Both the position numbers and the translations under genes were made by a program. The notes under the pieces were generated by a model. The model was not told the origin of the DNA, searched no databases, and was given only the letters and a program-made list of their open reading frames with translations. Shown piece after piece: positions 33,016 to 43,569 of a stretch of 64,000 nt of DNA (the first letter of the stretch is position 1; every line of letters starts with the position of its first letter). The stretch is from Ophiocordyceps camponoti-saundersi (nom. inval.). Taxonomy: Eukaryota > Ascomycota > Sordariomycetes > Hypocreales > Ophiocordycipitaceae. Location of the stretch: assembly GCA_003339415.1 (NCBI GenBank), contig PDHQ01000056.1, forward strand, positions 118,972 to 182,971. The letters are read 5' to 3'.

Positions 33016-33984
33016 CTAAGAGCCGTCGCCCAACATGACCCAATCACCAGCGTCGTGAACGACCCTCTGTGAAGGTAGGTCATCGAGCTCGCTGTCGGAG
33101 AAGCAGTCGTAGTCGGAGGTGATGTCGGTAATCAGATCCGGAGGCTGCGAAGTGTCGACGTCAAAGGTAGGCCGCGACCCGGCGAGCTCGTAGATGACAC
33201 GCAACGGAGCGTGGGTCTGCTGGCGAGCTGCCAGGGATGCAGGTGATGCGGCGTCGTCATCTTGCCCGAGTACTTCCGTAGGCGCGAGGTACTGGGCGAT
33301 GGTAGTATCGTCACCCAGGTCGGAAAAGGATAGGTCCAGGCGCAGGGCAGTGTCGCGGCCGGCCGCCTTGGGCTTGGTAATCCGGCGCGCGCGGCGATCG
33401 GGTCGAATAGAATAGATGGGCTGGTCGTGCTGGATGTTGTTTAGGTTCAGCGACTCGGCTTCGGCCGTTGCATCCTTCTCGTCGTAGAGCAGGCCCATCT
33501 GGTAGAGTTCTGCGACAGCGAAGTCATTATCCCCGCCACCGTTGGGACGCAGACGGATTTTGGTAGAAGATTCGACAAAGGCGTCCTCGCGCTCGAGTGT
33601 CGGCCGGGGCATCGGACGGTTCCGATCGCTGGGAAGAGGCACCTCGCTGCGAGCGAGATCGCAGCCCTCTTGAGCTTCGTCCAAGTCGCGGGCGTCGCCT
33701 GAGGCACCGCGATGTCGACAACGCAGCCGGGGCGTCTGCCGAGCGGAGGACCATTGCCGACGCAGCTCGGCCTCGAGATGCGGGCGCATGGCGGCGCGAC
33801 TGCTGCTGCCGCTGTCGTCGACGGCGGAAGAGACGGCGGCGGGACGGTCTGGGTCCTGTGCCTGAGCGATGCGCTTTGCGCTGGCTCGAACGGCGTGATT
33901 GAAGGATCGTCGACGGCTCTGGGCGACGGTTCGACGGGGGATATGGCGATGTTGCGTGACGGCGGAGGGGACGTTGGCGTCCAT
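33016..33984 (-). CDS. Hypothetical protein, acidic C-terminus
   Basis: Open frame of 322 residues from the first ATG at 33984 (MDANVPSAV); the frame runs further upstream only to a TTG. The N-terminal third is basic (HIPRRTVAQSRRRSF, AVRASAKR) and could be a nuclear or mitochondrial targeting region. The middle is rich in Arg and Ser. The C-terminal third is acidic, with SDYDCFSDSELDDLPSQR and a final DWVMLGDGS. I recognise no domain. The G+C-rich third positions and absence of stops support coding. Competing ORFs on the other frames and the plus strand here are low-complexity. The 5' region contains GCT/ACT repeats. Function unknown. Confidence 0.6.
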   Translation of the reverse strand: MDANVPSAVTQHRHIPRRTVAQSRRRSFNHAVRASAKRIAQAQDPDRPAAVSSAVDDSGSSSRAAMRPHLEAELRRQWSSARQTPRLRCRHRGASGDARDLDEAQEGCDLARSEVPLPSDRNRPMPRPTLEREDAFVESSTKIRLRPNGGGDNDFAVAELYQMGLLYDEKDATAEAESLNLNNIQHDQPIYSIRPDRRARRITKPKAAGRDTALRLDLSFSDLGDDTTIAQYLAPTEVLGQDDDAASPASLAARQQTHAPLRVIYELAGSRPTFDVDTSQPPDLITDITSDYDCFSDSELDDLPSQRVVHDAGDWVMLGDGS

Positions 33985-34157
33985 GTTTCTGTTGATTCGA
34001 AATGTAAGGCCCGAGAAGGGCAAGGGAGGAGGAGGCGGAAGAGGAGGAGAGGCGACGAGGGCGAAACAAGGGCGAGCGCGACTCGCGGCAGTAGGGCGTA
34101 GGTGGTTTACCTAGCGGTAGTAGGAGTAGTGAGAGTGGCAGCAGTAGTAGTAGTAGT

Positions 34158-34190
<33 letters not shown>

Positions 34191-35498
34191 TGAAATAGGG
34201 ATAAGAGCGACAGCAGTAGTGATAGGAGCAGGTAGAGAGTGAGAGTACGGATAGTCAAGGAGATGTTAGGGGTCGAAAGAGAAACTTGATAGCGAGGAGG
34301 AGGTGGAGGAGGAGGAGGAGTAGGAGGATAGAGGCGGGAAATATGGATTCAAGGCACACAACAAGGACGAGGACGACGTTGGCGCCGGCGGTAAGATCGA
34401 TACAGAGTTGGGCCGGGCTCTTTCCTACTTTACAACGAGGGAAGGCGTCACGGGCACGTAGGCAGTAGGGGTGGGGATGGGGGTGGGGGAGGGGGGGTGT
34501 GTGTGTGTGGGCAACGCCGGCGGGGGAAGGAGATGACGAAATGGCCTATGCCGGAAGCAGCGACAGGGAAGCAGCTGTGACCCTGCTTCGGAGCCTCTTC
34601 TGAGCCTGAACCCACCAATCAACCAACCAAAGGAACCAGACAGCGCCGCGTCACGGGTCCATGGACGGTGGTCACTGCTGGTCAGTCATTGCTTGGTCAG
34701 TGGGTGAGTCACTGCCAGAAAACTAGCAGGATCGAGAGCATACCTGCGGTCCTACTCCTGCCTACCTACCTACCTATCTGGAGTGCAGCCCAAAGGCTCA
34801 GCCTGCGGATATTTACATACATGCGGAGTACGTATCCGTACAAACAGCCTACAGGATCCGAATCCGAGAGGATCCGAGAGATTAGTTATTCGTCCGTCCA
34901 TCCATCCATCCATCCATCCATCTCTCTCTATCCGTATCTCTGTCTATCCTCTCTTATCTTCATCTGCATCTGAGCCTCAGCCACTCATCTGCTGCTACGG
35001 GGATACCTACTCAACTACGGAGTATCTTCCTACATGCTAACTTACCTTCTACCCATCAGGCCATCTACATATGTACATACATACACCTTCAGCCAGTCAT
35101 CTTCTGCGGCCATGCATGCCTCTCAACTCCCTCTTTACTCATCAGTCATCATCACACGTTGCAACCTGTCTTTCAGCAATTGCCCAGATTCCATCCACCG
35201 CGGTAGAAAATGTAGACAAAAGAAGACTCAGCCACCCTTCCAACAACAGCCAAGAAATGGCGCAGAATGACGACCCCATTCAGCTGTCTTAGGTGACTCA
35301 CAGGCTCGAAGCATTAGTAGGTACCTACCTACCGACGTATCTCTTCACCAACCCGGGCTCTCATCACCAGCACTAAGCAAGTAGTAGGTAAGACCGTAGG
35401 AGGGGGGTCCGGGGGAATGGGATGCAGATAAACAGGATAGACGGCTGTATCGGCCAAAGAGAGTCAATTTAGTAGGCCCCAAAAAGGGGGAGTAAGAG
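33985..35498. other. Intergenic with microsatellites
   Basis: It contains (AGT/AGC)n at about 34145-34190, GGA repeats near 34300-34325, (GT)n at about 34498-34510, CTAC repeats near 34760-34775 and (CATC)n at about 34897-34922. ORFs reported here are low-complexity translations of these repeats. It is the probable 5' region of the minus-strand gene at 33016. Confidence 0.55.
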
Positions 35499-36080
35499 AT
35501 GATGTCCACGATAAGTCTGACCCGGCCGGTACGTGCCAATTTAAACCCCCAATCAGCCTCCTCGGCGCCTGCCTCCACAGGCCGCCACCAGATGCCCCGA
35601 GACCTCCCCCCCCCCCGTCCATGGTCCAGAGCCCTGCCATCCTACCCTATACTCTCTCTCCTCAATCATCCACCGGAACCGGCTTCACAACCCAAGCGCC
35701 GCTTGCGTCCTCGGACTCGCCTTGACTCAAAAGCTGATGGCCGATGCCATCCGAGAAGTAACCCCTACTGCCCTCTCTGTCTTAGCATAACAGACCCTGG
35801 CTCGGACCTGCACAGACAGACCAGCCAAGGATACGTCAACTATATCCCAACCCCTCTGCTCTTCCCTGACATCATGCCGATGCTCCTCTCTGAAGGCTTC
35901 ACCCTCAGTCCTCCCCCCGAGCCCCCGACGAACATGAACCTTTTGCGGACCCTTGAAGTTTCTGGATTCGAGGAAAGTCTTTTCTCAAAGGCGATGCTAA
36001 ACAAAGGGCTGTCCAACTGGAGAGCACTGCCCCGGCTGCAAGAGACGACTCCACTGTCAACGCCGAATTCCCAGAGCTGA
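35499..36080 (+). CDS. Doubtful ORF, 193 codons
   Basis: An open frame starting MMSTISLTRPVRANLN and ending at 36080. The first half is Pro/Arg-rich and of low complexity; the second half is more protein-like (LLFPDIMPMLLSEGF, LRTLEVSGFEESLFSKAML). There is no recognisable domain, and a 95-codon ORF lies on the opposite strand. It could be a small unknown protein, part of a longer spliced gene, or chance. Confidence 0.2.
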   Translation: MMSTISLTRPVRANLNPQSASSAPASTGRHQMPRDLPPPRPWSRALPSYPILSLLNHPPEPASQPKRRLRPRTRLDSKADGRCHPRSNPYCPLCLSITDPGSDLHRQTSQGYVNYIPTPLLFPDIMPMLLSEGFTLSPPPEPPTNMNLLRTLEVSGFEESLFSKAMLNKGLSNWRALPRLQETTPLSTPNSQS

Positions 36081-37355
36081 ACGGAAGATTTCGCTATTAT
36101 CGGGCGAAAAAGCTTCAAGAAACACAAGGGTTTCTCGCCATGGTTTGTATCTGGATAGACTTCACGTGCTGTTTAGTGACCTATCGGGCCATGTATGTAC
36201 ACACATGCACACCTAGGTACTCTACCTACATCCTCTACGGACTCTCTCCTTCAGGCTATACTGGGAATCAATGCATGAGATTGGACTCTTTGCAAAGTTG
36301 AGATGAACTAAGCCGCGAGAAACCAAGGCGACTACTGTGACACTTCGACCAGCAACTTTTTCTCCAACCGCACAGGTAAACAGACAACTGGAGAAGATCA
36401 AAGTTGTGCCCTGCATGTGAAGACAGAAGCCCAGTCCTATGACATTCTCCACAGCCGCAGACTCATTTATCCCAAGGAAAGCCCGTATGACAACTTGGCA
36501 TCACAGGTTCGTTTACAAAAGGATTGCGCGGGAGGACATATTACGGTACGTAGCGTCAGAGTATCAGGGTAGCTGGTTCCTCCTGGTTGGCTCCCACAAT
36601 GTAGAGCATCGGGTATAGACGATAGATGATGCCTGGTTAGGTATCAAGACGAGGTAGAAGATGCTGTCGTTTCCTTTGCCGTCACCGCCACTTCTGCCGC
36701 TCATGAAGAAGCTCTACTGTTGGCTTTTGAATTTGGCAGCAACTTAGAAGATAAGTTGTATGTAGTATGTGCGAGTGACACGCCATTGGTAGGACTGGAT
36801 GCCTAGAAAACTTAGCTATACCGATACTCGAATGCAACCCTACCATATCCCCTGAGGAAAAATTCTGATACCTTTGAGCACTTTCTGGGTCTCATCAAAG
36901 GAGATTGTACATACTTTTCTTGTTTCTTTTCTGGGGGAAAAGGGGGCCACGGAGAAGACGTCCGTTCATCTCATGTACGCCCAAGTGCTGTCATGAACGC
37001 GCGGAACCTTTGCCTAGACGTCTTACCAGGGACTCAATTATCGTATGAGTAAACGGGCACTTCGGCCGCAACTGCTGATGAACCGATCACGCCGGGGATT
37101 ACGAAGATGATAGGTCATCAACCACAAGGGAAGAGCCACGTTAACTTTCCTCAGAAGGGGCCTTGCCCACATACTGACGACTACAAATACATGTGTAAAC
37201 AGGCCCTTCTCAAGTGGCCTCCGTGCCCGTTCTTCACTCTGGGCCTCGCAGCTTTCCTTTCGATCTTGTCAGACGCTCCATGCCGAGCACATATTTTCCC
37301 TTGTCGTTGCACTTAGAACACCTAGTTAGACGTCGCGGCTGTCCTCTTTGAGATA
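36081..37355. other. Intergenic, no gene seen
   Basis: Only short ORFs occur on both strands. I see no strong promoter element beyond scattered TATA-like sequence. Confidence 0.5.
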
Positions 37356-38234
37356 ATGGGTCACAATGCCTCGAGATGCACTCTCCTCAGTCATTACTCT
37401 ACCATATCAAACTATGAGTGCCAGCACATGAGTCCAGTGACGAATATGCCTCTCACCCTCTTCGAATGGGGTAACATCGCCGTACTTGCCCCGACGACCG
37501 GAATGTACAAATCAGTGAGCTGGACGGCGTATCTGGAGCAGGCGATGCCGCACGACCTGTTGAAGGACTTCGCCGCCGCCTATAACCTCAGCTTAGACGC
37601 TTACAAGGAAATACTTGAGCTCGAATACGAAGTAAACAGGAAGTCTTACACCTACATACTGGTGGACATATATTCATACAGCCGATTATCTGGTTACATG
37701 TGCTGGCCCAAGGTGAAGCTTCGTGACCTTGCCCTGGGTTACCGCACCTATCTGGGCGCCTTGGTCAGCCTCTCGGTGCCCAAGCACTCTCTGTACGGGA
37801 AGTGGACGGCCAAGGCGTTCCCCAGCGCGCCCCTACACGACTTCTGGGACAACCATACCTTTTGCATGTCGCCTGATGACCCTTACTTCCGCGACGTCCA
37901 CGCCGTCATCAACCTCGAGATGGGATCCTGGCATTCCTTCAAGACGGACAGGGCGGCCAAGAACATGGAAACGGCGGCAGAGATATTCATGCCGTATAGC
38001 CATCCCTTCCTCAAGGCGTTTGGGAAGAGTTTCCGCGAATCGTATTCCTGCTCTTCCCTTAAAGGCTGTCCCTTCTTTCCTCGATCAGGAGAGGCCTGGA
38101 TACCGCAGGACATGTGGAGGATGGAGGCCAGGATACGAGAATTGCTGGATCAACAGCTTCCCGTTTGCATCATGCTGGGCTATTCAGAACCTCCCGAGGG
38201 ATTCTACACTATCAACTCGTTTCCTGGACCTTGA
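37356..38234 (+). CDS. Hypothetical protein, 292 residues
   Basis: Single open frame from ATG 37356 to TGA 38234. The protein is well mixed, with many aromatic residues and ten Cys, and has no signal peptide or membrane helix. A core of FEWGNIAVLAPTTGMYKSV, LRDLALGYRTYLGALVSLSV and FPSAPLHDFWDNHTFCMS looks globular. I recognise no family. An in-frame Met at residue 25 or 31 could also be the start. Upstream exons cannot be excluded because the N-terminal 30 residues look less regular than the rest. Confidence 0.55.
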   Translation: MGHNASRCTLLSHYSTISNYECQHMSPVTNMPLTLFEWGNIAVLAPTTGMYKSVSWTAYLEQAMPHDLLKDFAAAYNLSLDAYKEILELEYEVNRKSYTYILVDIYSYSRLSGYMCWPKVKLRDLALGYRTYLGALVSLSVPKHSLYGKWTAKAFPSAPLHDFWDNHTFCMSPDDPYFRDVHAVINLEMGSWHSFKTDRAAKNMETAAEIFMPYSHPFLKAFGKSFRESYSCSSLKGCPFFPRSGEAWIPQDMWRMEARIRELLDQQLPVCIMLGYSEPPEGFYTINSFPGP

Positions 38235-38867
38235 GATTGACTTTCTTCGTTTTCATCAAGTGTTGTTGTCAAGAAGAAAATGGTACAGGGGGGGAAAACA
38301 TTGGACATCGTCTTGAATGGAAAACCAACTGTAATCATAGGCAAGAGAATGAAGTTCTTACGCAGACATATTCATTTAGCGTGAAACCGTAGAGACTCAA
38401 ATCATCCTCTACAAGCACCAAACCTCCTTGCTTCGGCAGAGGCGCCGCTAATCGGACCTCGGCCGCGTGGATCCAACGCCCCTCCCCCGAAACAGCCGCA
38501 AACCCAACTCAACCCCCCTTCCCTCAACTTAGTCGGTGTCAGCTTTTCTGTCTTAGAGATTTACGTATGATGAAGGTTCTATCTGCGTTCACTTGCTTTC
38601 CTCGTTTGGACACCTCAGATAGCCGAGCTGCTATGAGAGTTGAACGCAGACGGTGCAGGGATATTGAGCCTTCATCATATTCTACAGCTTCCGAATCTCT
38701 GTGCGAAACATGGACTGAAGCCCGAGACGAACCTGAACCGGACCGAACCTATATACAGAGAAAAGAAGGGTAAGGGGGGGGAAAGAGGGGTGGGGAGGGG
38801 GAAAAAAGGCAGGGGGGAAGAGCAAGGGGGTTGCGGAAGAAAAAGGCAGAAGACGACTCCCATCACG
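38235..38867. other. Promoter and 5' leader of the MFS gene
   Basis: It contains C-rich and CT-rich stretches near 38476-38520 and a G-rich purine tract near 38775-38830 just before the start codon. The upstream reading frame that joins the MFS frame (from 38640) is Lys/Gly-rich low complexity and was left out of the gene. Confidence 0.5.
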
Positions 38868-40265
38868 ATGGCTTCACATTCACATCGAGCTCTCGACCCT
38901 TCACCTCCGTCACAACAGTATGGAGACGAAAACACACCTCTACTGGCCCCTTCCGGCACGGAGACGGAGAAGCTACCCAAGGCACAAATCTTCCTCCTCT
39001 GCTCCGCCCGCGTCGCCGAACCGCTCGCCTTCTTCTCCATCTTCCCCTTCATAGCGCAAATGGTACAGCGGAACGGCAAGCTGGCCGAGTCGGACGTCGG
39101 CTTCTACAGCGGCCTGATAGAGAGCTGCTTCTCTCTCTCCCAGATGCTCTGCCTCCTTCTTTGGGGCAGGTTGGCCGATCGGGTCGGTCGCAAGCCCGTG
39201 CTGGTCGGCACCTTGGCCGGCATGGCCATCGGGCCCACGCTGTTCGGCCTCGCCAAGACGATCCCTCAGATGATCTTCTTCCGAAGCCTGACCGGCGTCC
39301 TGTCCGGCTCGGGCCTCGTCGTCCGCACCATGATTGGCGATCATAGCACGCCTCAGACCCGAGCCGCGGCCTACAGCTGGTTCGGATTCGCCGGCAACGT
39401 CGGCGTTTTGCTCGGTCCGCTCGTCGGAGGCGCTCTGGCTGAGCCGGCCCGGAACATGCCGGCGCTCTTTGGGGAAGTCGAACTCTTCATCGAGCATCCG
39501 TACCTGCTTTCCGGGTTGGCCGTCTCCGTCATCATCGCCGTTGCCGCCATCGCTACCGCTTTAGGCCTGGAAGAGACGCTCGACAGTAAGACACTAGGAC
39601 GCGAGGCTGCTCCGACCCTGTCGATGCGGCAACTCGTCGCCTCTCCGGGCGTGGTGGCGGCGCTCGCCATATACTCGCACGTGATGATGCTGGCATTCAT
39701 ATTCGCCGCCATCCTGCCGCTTGCTCTCTTCACGCCCATCTCTCTGGGAGGCATGTCGCTGTCGACGGCATCCATCTCGGCCTATATGGCGGTTCAGGGT
39801 GCCAGCCAGGCCCTTTGGCTGGTCCTCGTCTTCCCGCGGCTGCAGAGGCGGATCGGGACGAAGCCTGTGCTCCGTCTATGCGGCACCATCTACCCCTTCT
39901 TCTTCGGTGGCTTCATCGTCATGAATGCGCTGCTGAGGCAGGGTAGCGGCACGGGTCGTGTGCTCTTCTGGCTCGTCGGCGTCTCCGTCGTCACCATCGG
40001 CCAGGGAGTCAACATGGCGGCGACCTGCGTCCAGCTTAACATCCAGGACGTGTCCCCTCATCCCTCCTCGCTGGGCTTGATCAACGCGCTGGCCTTGACG
40101 CTGGCGAGTGCCATCAGGTCTTTTGCCCCCGCCGTCTCGACCGTAGTCTTTGCCTTTGGCGTCCGTAATCAGATCCTGTTCGGACACCTCGCCTGGGCGC
40201 TGCTGATGCTGCTCTCTTCGGCACTGATTATCATGCCGGCCATGTTGCCAGACGAGCCAATCTGA
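38868..40265 (+). CDS. Major facilitator superfamily transporter
   Basis: Single exon, 465 residues, starting MASHSHR at 38868. A cytoplasmic N-terminus with ENTPLL precedes about 12 hydrophobic segments. MFS motif A is clear at residues 100-110 (GRLADRVGRKP), followed by FRSLTGVLSGSG and, at TM5, GNVGVLLGPLVGG. The arrangement resembles the DHA1-like group that includes yeast YCR023C and plant ZIF1 proteins, so drug/H+ or metal-chelate export is possible; the substrate cannot be told from sequence. It likely acts in the plasma or vacuolar membrane. The gene converges on the bestrophin gene with 143 bp between them, and nothing in the context links the two. Confidence 0.85.
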   Translation: MASHSHRALDPSPPSQQYGDENTPLLAPSGTETEKLPKAQIFLLCSARVAEPLAFFSIFPFIAQMVQRNGKLAESDVGFYSGLIESCFSLSQMLCLLLWGRLADRVGRKPVLVGTLAGMAIGPTLFGLAKTIPQMIFFRSLTGVLSGSGLVVRTMIGDHSTPQTRAAAYSWFGFAGNVGVLLGPLVGGALAEPARNMPALFGEVELFIEHPYLLSGLAVSVIIAVAAIATALGLEETLDSKTLGREAAPTLSMRQLVASPGVVAALAIYSHVMMLAFIFAAILPLALFTPISLGGMSLSTASISAYMAVQGASQALWLVLVFPRLQRRIGTKPVLRLCGTIYPFFFGGFIVMNALLRQGSGTGRVLFWLVGVSVVTIGQGVNMAATCVQLNIQDVSPHPSSLGLINALALTLASAIRSFAPAVSTVVFAFGVRNQILFGHLAWALLMLLSSALIIMPAMLPDEPI

Positions 40266-40408
40266 GTCTCTTGCATGATGAACGACACAAAACACATAGC
40301 GTCGGACGATATAGAGAAACAGAAAAAGCAAACGAATGAAATAAACAGGTTGCTGTTCTTCCTATGCTACTGTCATCTAAAACCGGACGCCCATCTATTC
40401 ATCCCTCA

Positions 40409-41797
40409 TCAGACCTTTTGCTCAACACCTTTTTGACTCGCAAAGCTGCTGGAGGCGCTGGCAGAGCCGACCTTGCCGGTGCCCCATCTCGTCCATTCGA
40501 ACCTGGCAACGGTCTTGTGTCGGATAGCGTTGCGAAGCTTCTCCTCATCTCTCTGCAGCCAGACGTCGTAGGGAGCCGTGCTGACGGGATAGAGCGGTAC
40601 GTTACGGTGGCTGGTGAGAAAGGCACGAGGGTTGCGGGTATCGAGAGAGGCGATGATGTCGAGATCAGCAGCTATCTGTTCGCAATAGCTGTCGAGGGGA
40701 AGATCGTTGACGTCGTGTCCAAACGGATCTTCAATCTCCTGACCGATGAAGAGCAGACTGAGGATGATGCAGCTGGCAGCGATGGTGGCAGGTATGGCGA
40801 TCCAGTGCAACAGGGGGATCAGCTGGAAGGGCAGAAGAGCGAGGTAGAGGTAGGTGGCCTGGGAGATGGCGATGGTATAAGCTATGGGCAAGGGGGTGCA
40901 GAGGACGCGTTCGGTACCGGTCATGACGTCGTTGAGGGATGATAGGGCGTTGTAAGCCAACGTCTGCTGAGCCGGAACGATGAGCTGCTGGTCAGCGATG
41001 AGGGCGTCAATAGCGACGGCGAGATGGCCGAGAATCTCCAGCGGCAAGTGTCCGAGAGGTTGCGAGGCGCGCTTGAGGGCCTTGCGCGGGTTACTGGCGG
41101 TGAATGAGAGGCCGATGTATTCGCCCACGCTGCGGAAGAAGCGACGACGACGACAAGGGGCAGCGGCATCTTCGGCGTCCGTGGCCGAGGCAGCAAAGGT
41201 GTCGAGATGAGCGACAAGTTGAGCCATTTCCGGGTAGACGTAGGGCTCGAACCGCAGCCCGTGCTTGAGGGAGAGGGCAAAGGCGACCAGGAGGTTCATG
41301 GACGAGATACGCATAAGCAGCCGTTCACGGGGGTCGATTTCCGGCGCGTCTTTGGCGTGGATCCAGAAGATGCGGCCGAGGACGTGCGAAGCCTGAACCA
41401 AGCCGGTCCAGTACTTGCGTCCCTCCGAGTAACGTTCGTACGCGGTCGAGCAGCGAAAGGAAAGCGAGAGCGAGACGACGAAGCCTGTCAGGGTGAGGAG
41501 AACGGAGTGGACGCCGAGATAGTGCAGCTTGATGGAGATGATGGTGATGGCCGCGCTCCAGATGCTGATGAGACTGACCGGCAGTATTAGCTTGGGCATG
41601 ATGGAGCCGTGAAGTCGTAGGATCAAGGGCCATCGCGAGTGACGCGCCATATCGCGAGGGCCCGTGAAGTAGTCGTTGAGATCGAGAGAGGCGCGATGGC
41701 CGGACCCGACCTGATGCCGGAGTGCCGGGTCGAAGCCGGAGGGCGCCGGGGGGGACGCCAGAGGGGTTTCCGGGCTGCTTTGCGGTTTGTCGTCCAT
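40409..41797 (-). CDS. Bestrophin/UPF0187 family anion channel
   Basis: Single exon, 462 residues, start ATG at 41797. After a Pro/Ser-rich N-terminus (1-50) there are membrane segments at about 70-90 and 98-114, then the family signature RYSEGRKYW (122-130). A second hydrophobic pair lies at about 310-350, followed by GQEIEDPFGHDVNDLPLD (352 on), the acidic 'E-x-P-F-G' motif conserved in bestrophins. The C-terminus is Ser-rich. Family members form pentameric chloride or bicarbonate channels; fungal members are little studied. Membrane location is not evident from the sequence. The length fits the family. Confidence 0.85.
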   Translation of the reverse strand: MDDKPQSSPETPLASPPAPSGFDPALRHQVGSGHRASLDLNDYFTGPRDMARHSRWPLILRLHGSIMPKLILPVSLISIWSAAITIISIKLHYLGVHSVLLTLTGFVVSLSLSFRCSTAYERYSEGRKYWTGLVQASHVLGRIFWIHAKDAPEIDPRERLLMRISSMNLLVAFALSLKHGLRFEPYVYPEMAQLVAHLDTFAASATDAEDAAAPCRRRRFFRSVGEYIGLSFTASNPRKALKRASQPLGHLPLEILGHLAVAIDALIADQQLIVPAQQTLAYNALSSLNDVMTGTERVLCTPLPIAYTIAISQATYLYLALLPFQLIPLLHWIAIPATIAASCIILSLLFIGQEIEDPFGHDVNDLPLDSYCEQIAADLDIIASLDTRNPRAFLTSHRNVPLYPVSTAPYDVWLQRDEEKLRNAIRHKTVARFEWTRWGTGKVGSASASSSFASQKGVEQKV

Positions 41798-43569
41798 GAT
41801 GTTTTTTTAGGTGAGTTTTAGGAGGGGAAAAGGGAAAAAGAGAAGGAAGAGCAGTTGATAATTGTTCACAGGGTTTGACTTGGGGGGGGGGAGATGAAGA
41901 AGGGGAGGCGGGAGCTGGGTGAGGTCCGTGATGCTCCATGGGAAAAGGGGTCGGCACCACATTGTTCCATTCACAGGCAGGAGCCGCAGGTCATCATTGT
42001 TCGGTTGCCGGATACGAAGCCTATTGGACGGAGAGCACCTGGTAGCCATCTATTTTTAGCCAAGGCGGTTGCTGTAAGTGTTGTGTGTTTGTATGGGATA
42101 TATCGTCGGTTGAGCCTCATCGTTGCTGAGTGAGGAGAGGATGTGGTCTGGACGGGAGAGAAGCATGATATGGCGGGTAATTGGTAGATGTGTTCGTATA
42201 CGGGATATATAGGTACGTGATTGAGACGGTAACTCATGACACTTCCCAATGGAGCACGGATGTTGAACCTGTCTTTTTAAAACTACAGCCAATCAATCTC
42301 GGCTATCTGTCATGGCTAATAGACGGGGGGAAGGGAGGTTCGACTGTTGTTAACAGCTAGCCAGCTACAGCAGTCGAGCGTGTGAAGAGTTGATGACGAG
42401 TCACCCGGTTGTCAAGTCGGTCAATGGCATCTGTGCTGGCTGACAGGATGCGTGCATATGCACATACATATACGGATATAGTGAATCACGTTATCACCGC
42501 CAGCTCCATCAACAGTCACGGCCATTCGAGAAGGGTGAGTGAGCATGGCTAGGCTCAAAGAAGAAGTCGAGTAGAGAGCATATCGAGCAGACTGATACCG
42601 ACTTGACCTCGTGAGTTTAAAGAAAGTCAATGACAACGAGAAAGAAACCAGCCGCTGGCTTTAGGCCGGCTTACAAGAGAGTCTTCAGCACGAGACGGAC
42701 ACGCTAAACTGCGCTTCTGCGAGATTACGAGAGCTGATGCAACAAGGGGGGGGGGCGGCTTTTCTCCGACGTTGACTGATACAGTGATGAGACCCCTTCA
42801 AGCCATCCGCAGAAAAGGCCGCAGCAGCGATGAATAAGACGGTCTGGATGAGATGAGCGTACATATTTATATACTCTGTACATGCACACCAACAGGTGGT
42901 CGGGGGACCTTGTCAACAACCATGTACGGATACTGTACGAAACAGCAGATATCTCTTCGTATCCGTACAGAAGCTGAGGATCCGTAAATGTCTTACACAG
43001 AAACCTGCCTGTGCTGCCTGCACGTCTCGGAGCCCGTCCCAACTAGAAGCCGACTTTGACCGAACCATGAACCCAGGTCATCGATTCCCGGGGGGCCAGC
43101 CGTCTGTAAGGAAACAGCTTCTCAAGGCCAAGAGAGCAGACATCGAGTTCAAATTGGTTGTCATTCTCGAGGAAACTCGAATGGTCGAAACAAGAGAACC
43201 CCTCCCTAACCCCCATCATCGAAAGCCGGCCCGACTCGGCACGGCCCGTCTCGAACTACACATATGTTAGGCAGATTTTGTTATTATACCGACGGAGCTT
43301 GAAAGAAAAAGGATGCTGTTAATATAGAGGGATCCGTTAATGTTTACACATATTCCTTCATCTCCGTGCAAGTCTCGTCTCCTGAGAGGCATCAGACTCT
43401 TCGGGCCTTATATCTAAATAAGCAAGCATGAAATGAGGCCGAGTCTTCACACGGCTTCTGTTATGATCACAGGCTTCACATCAGTGCCTATTTGAGTACT
43501 TACTGACGCATACAAAAAGATGCTCATGGTTCGTGAATCATCAGCTCAGCCCCCTTCAGCCCGTCCTTC
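41798..43569. other. Intergenic, divergent promoter region
   Basis: It lies between the starts of the bestrophin gene (minus) and the hydrolase gene (plus). It contains a G-run near 42746-42756 and several TATA-like stretches. ORFs on both strands are short and not protein-like. I see no gene. Confidence 0.55.

Noticed and set aside
33527..34258. 243-codon minus ORF beginning with long Leu runs
   Set aside because: It overlaps the preferred gene at 33016-33984 in another frame, and its start is a translation of trinucleotide repeats.
38640..38867. N-terminal extension of the MFS protein
   Set aside because: It is a Lys/Gly/Arg-rich translation of a purine tract. The start at 38868 gives the usual family length and a normal N-terminus.
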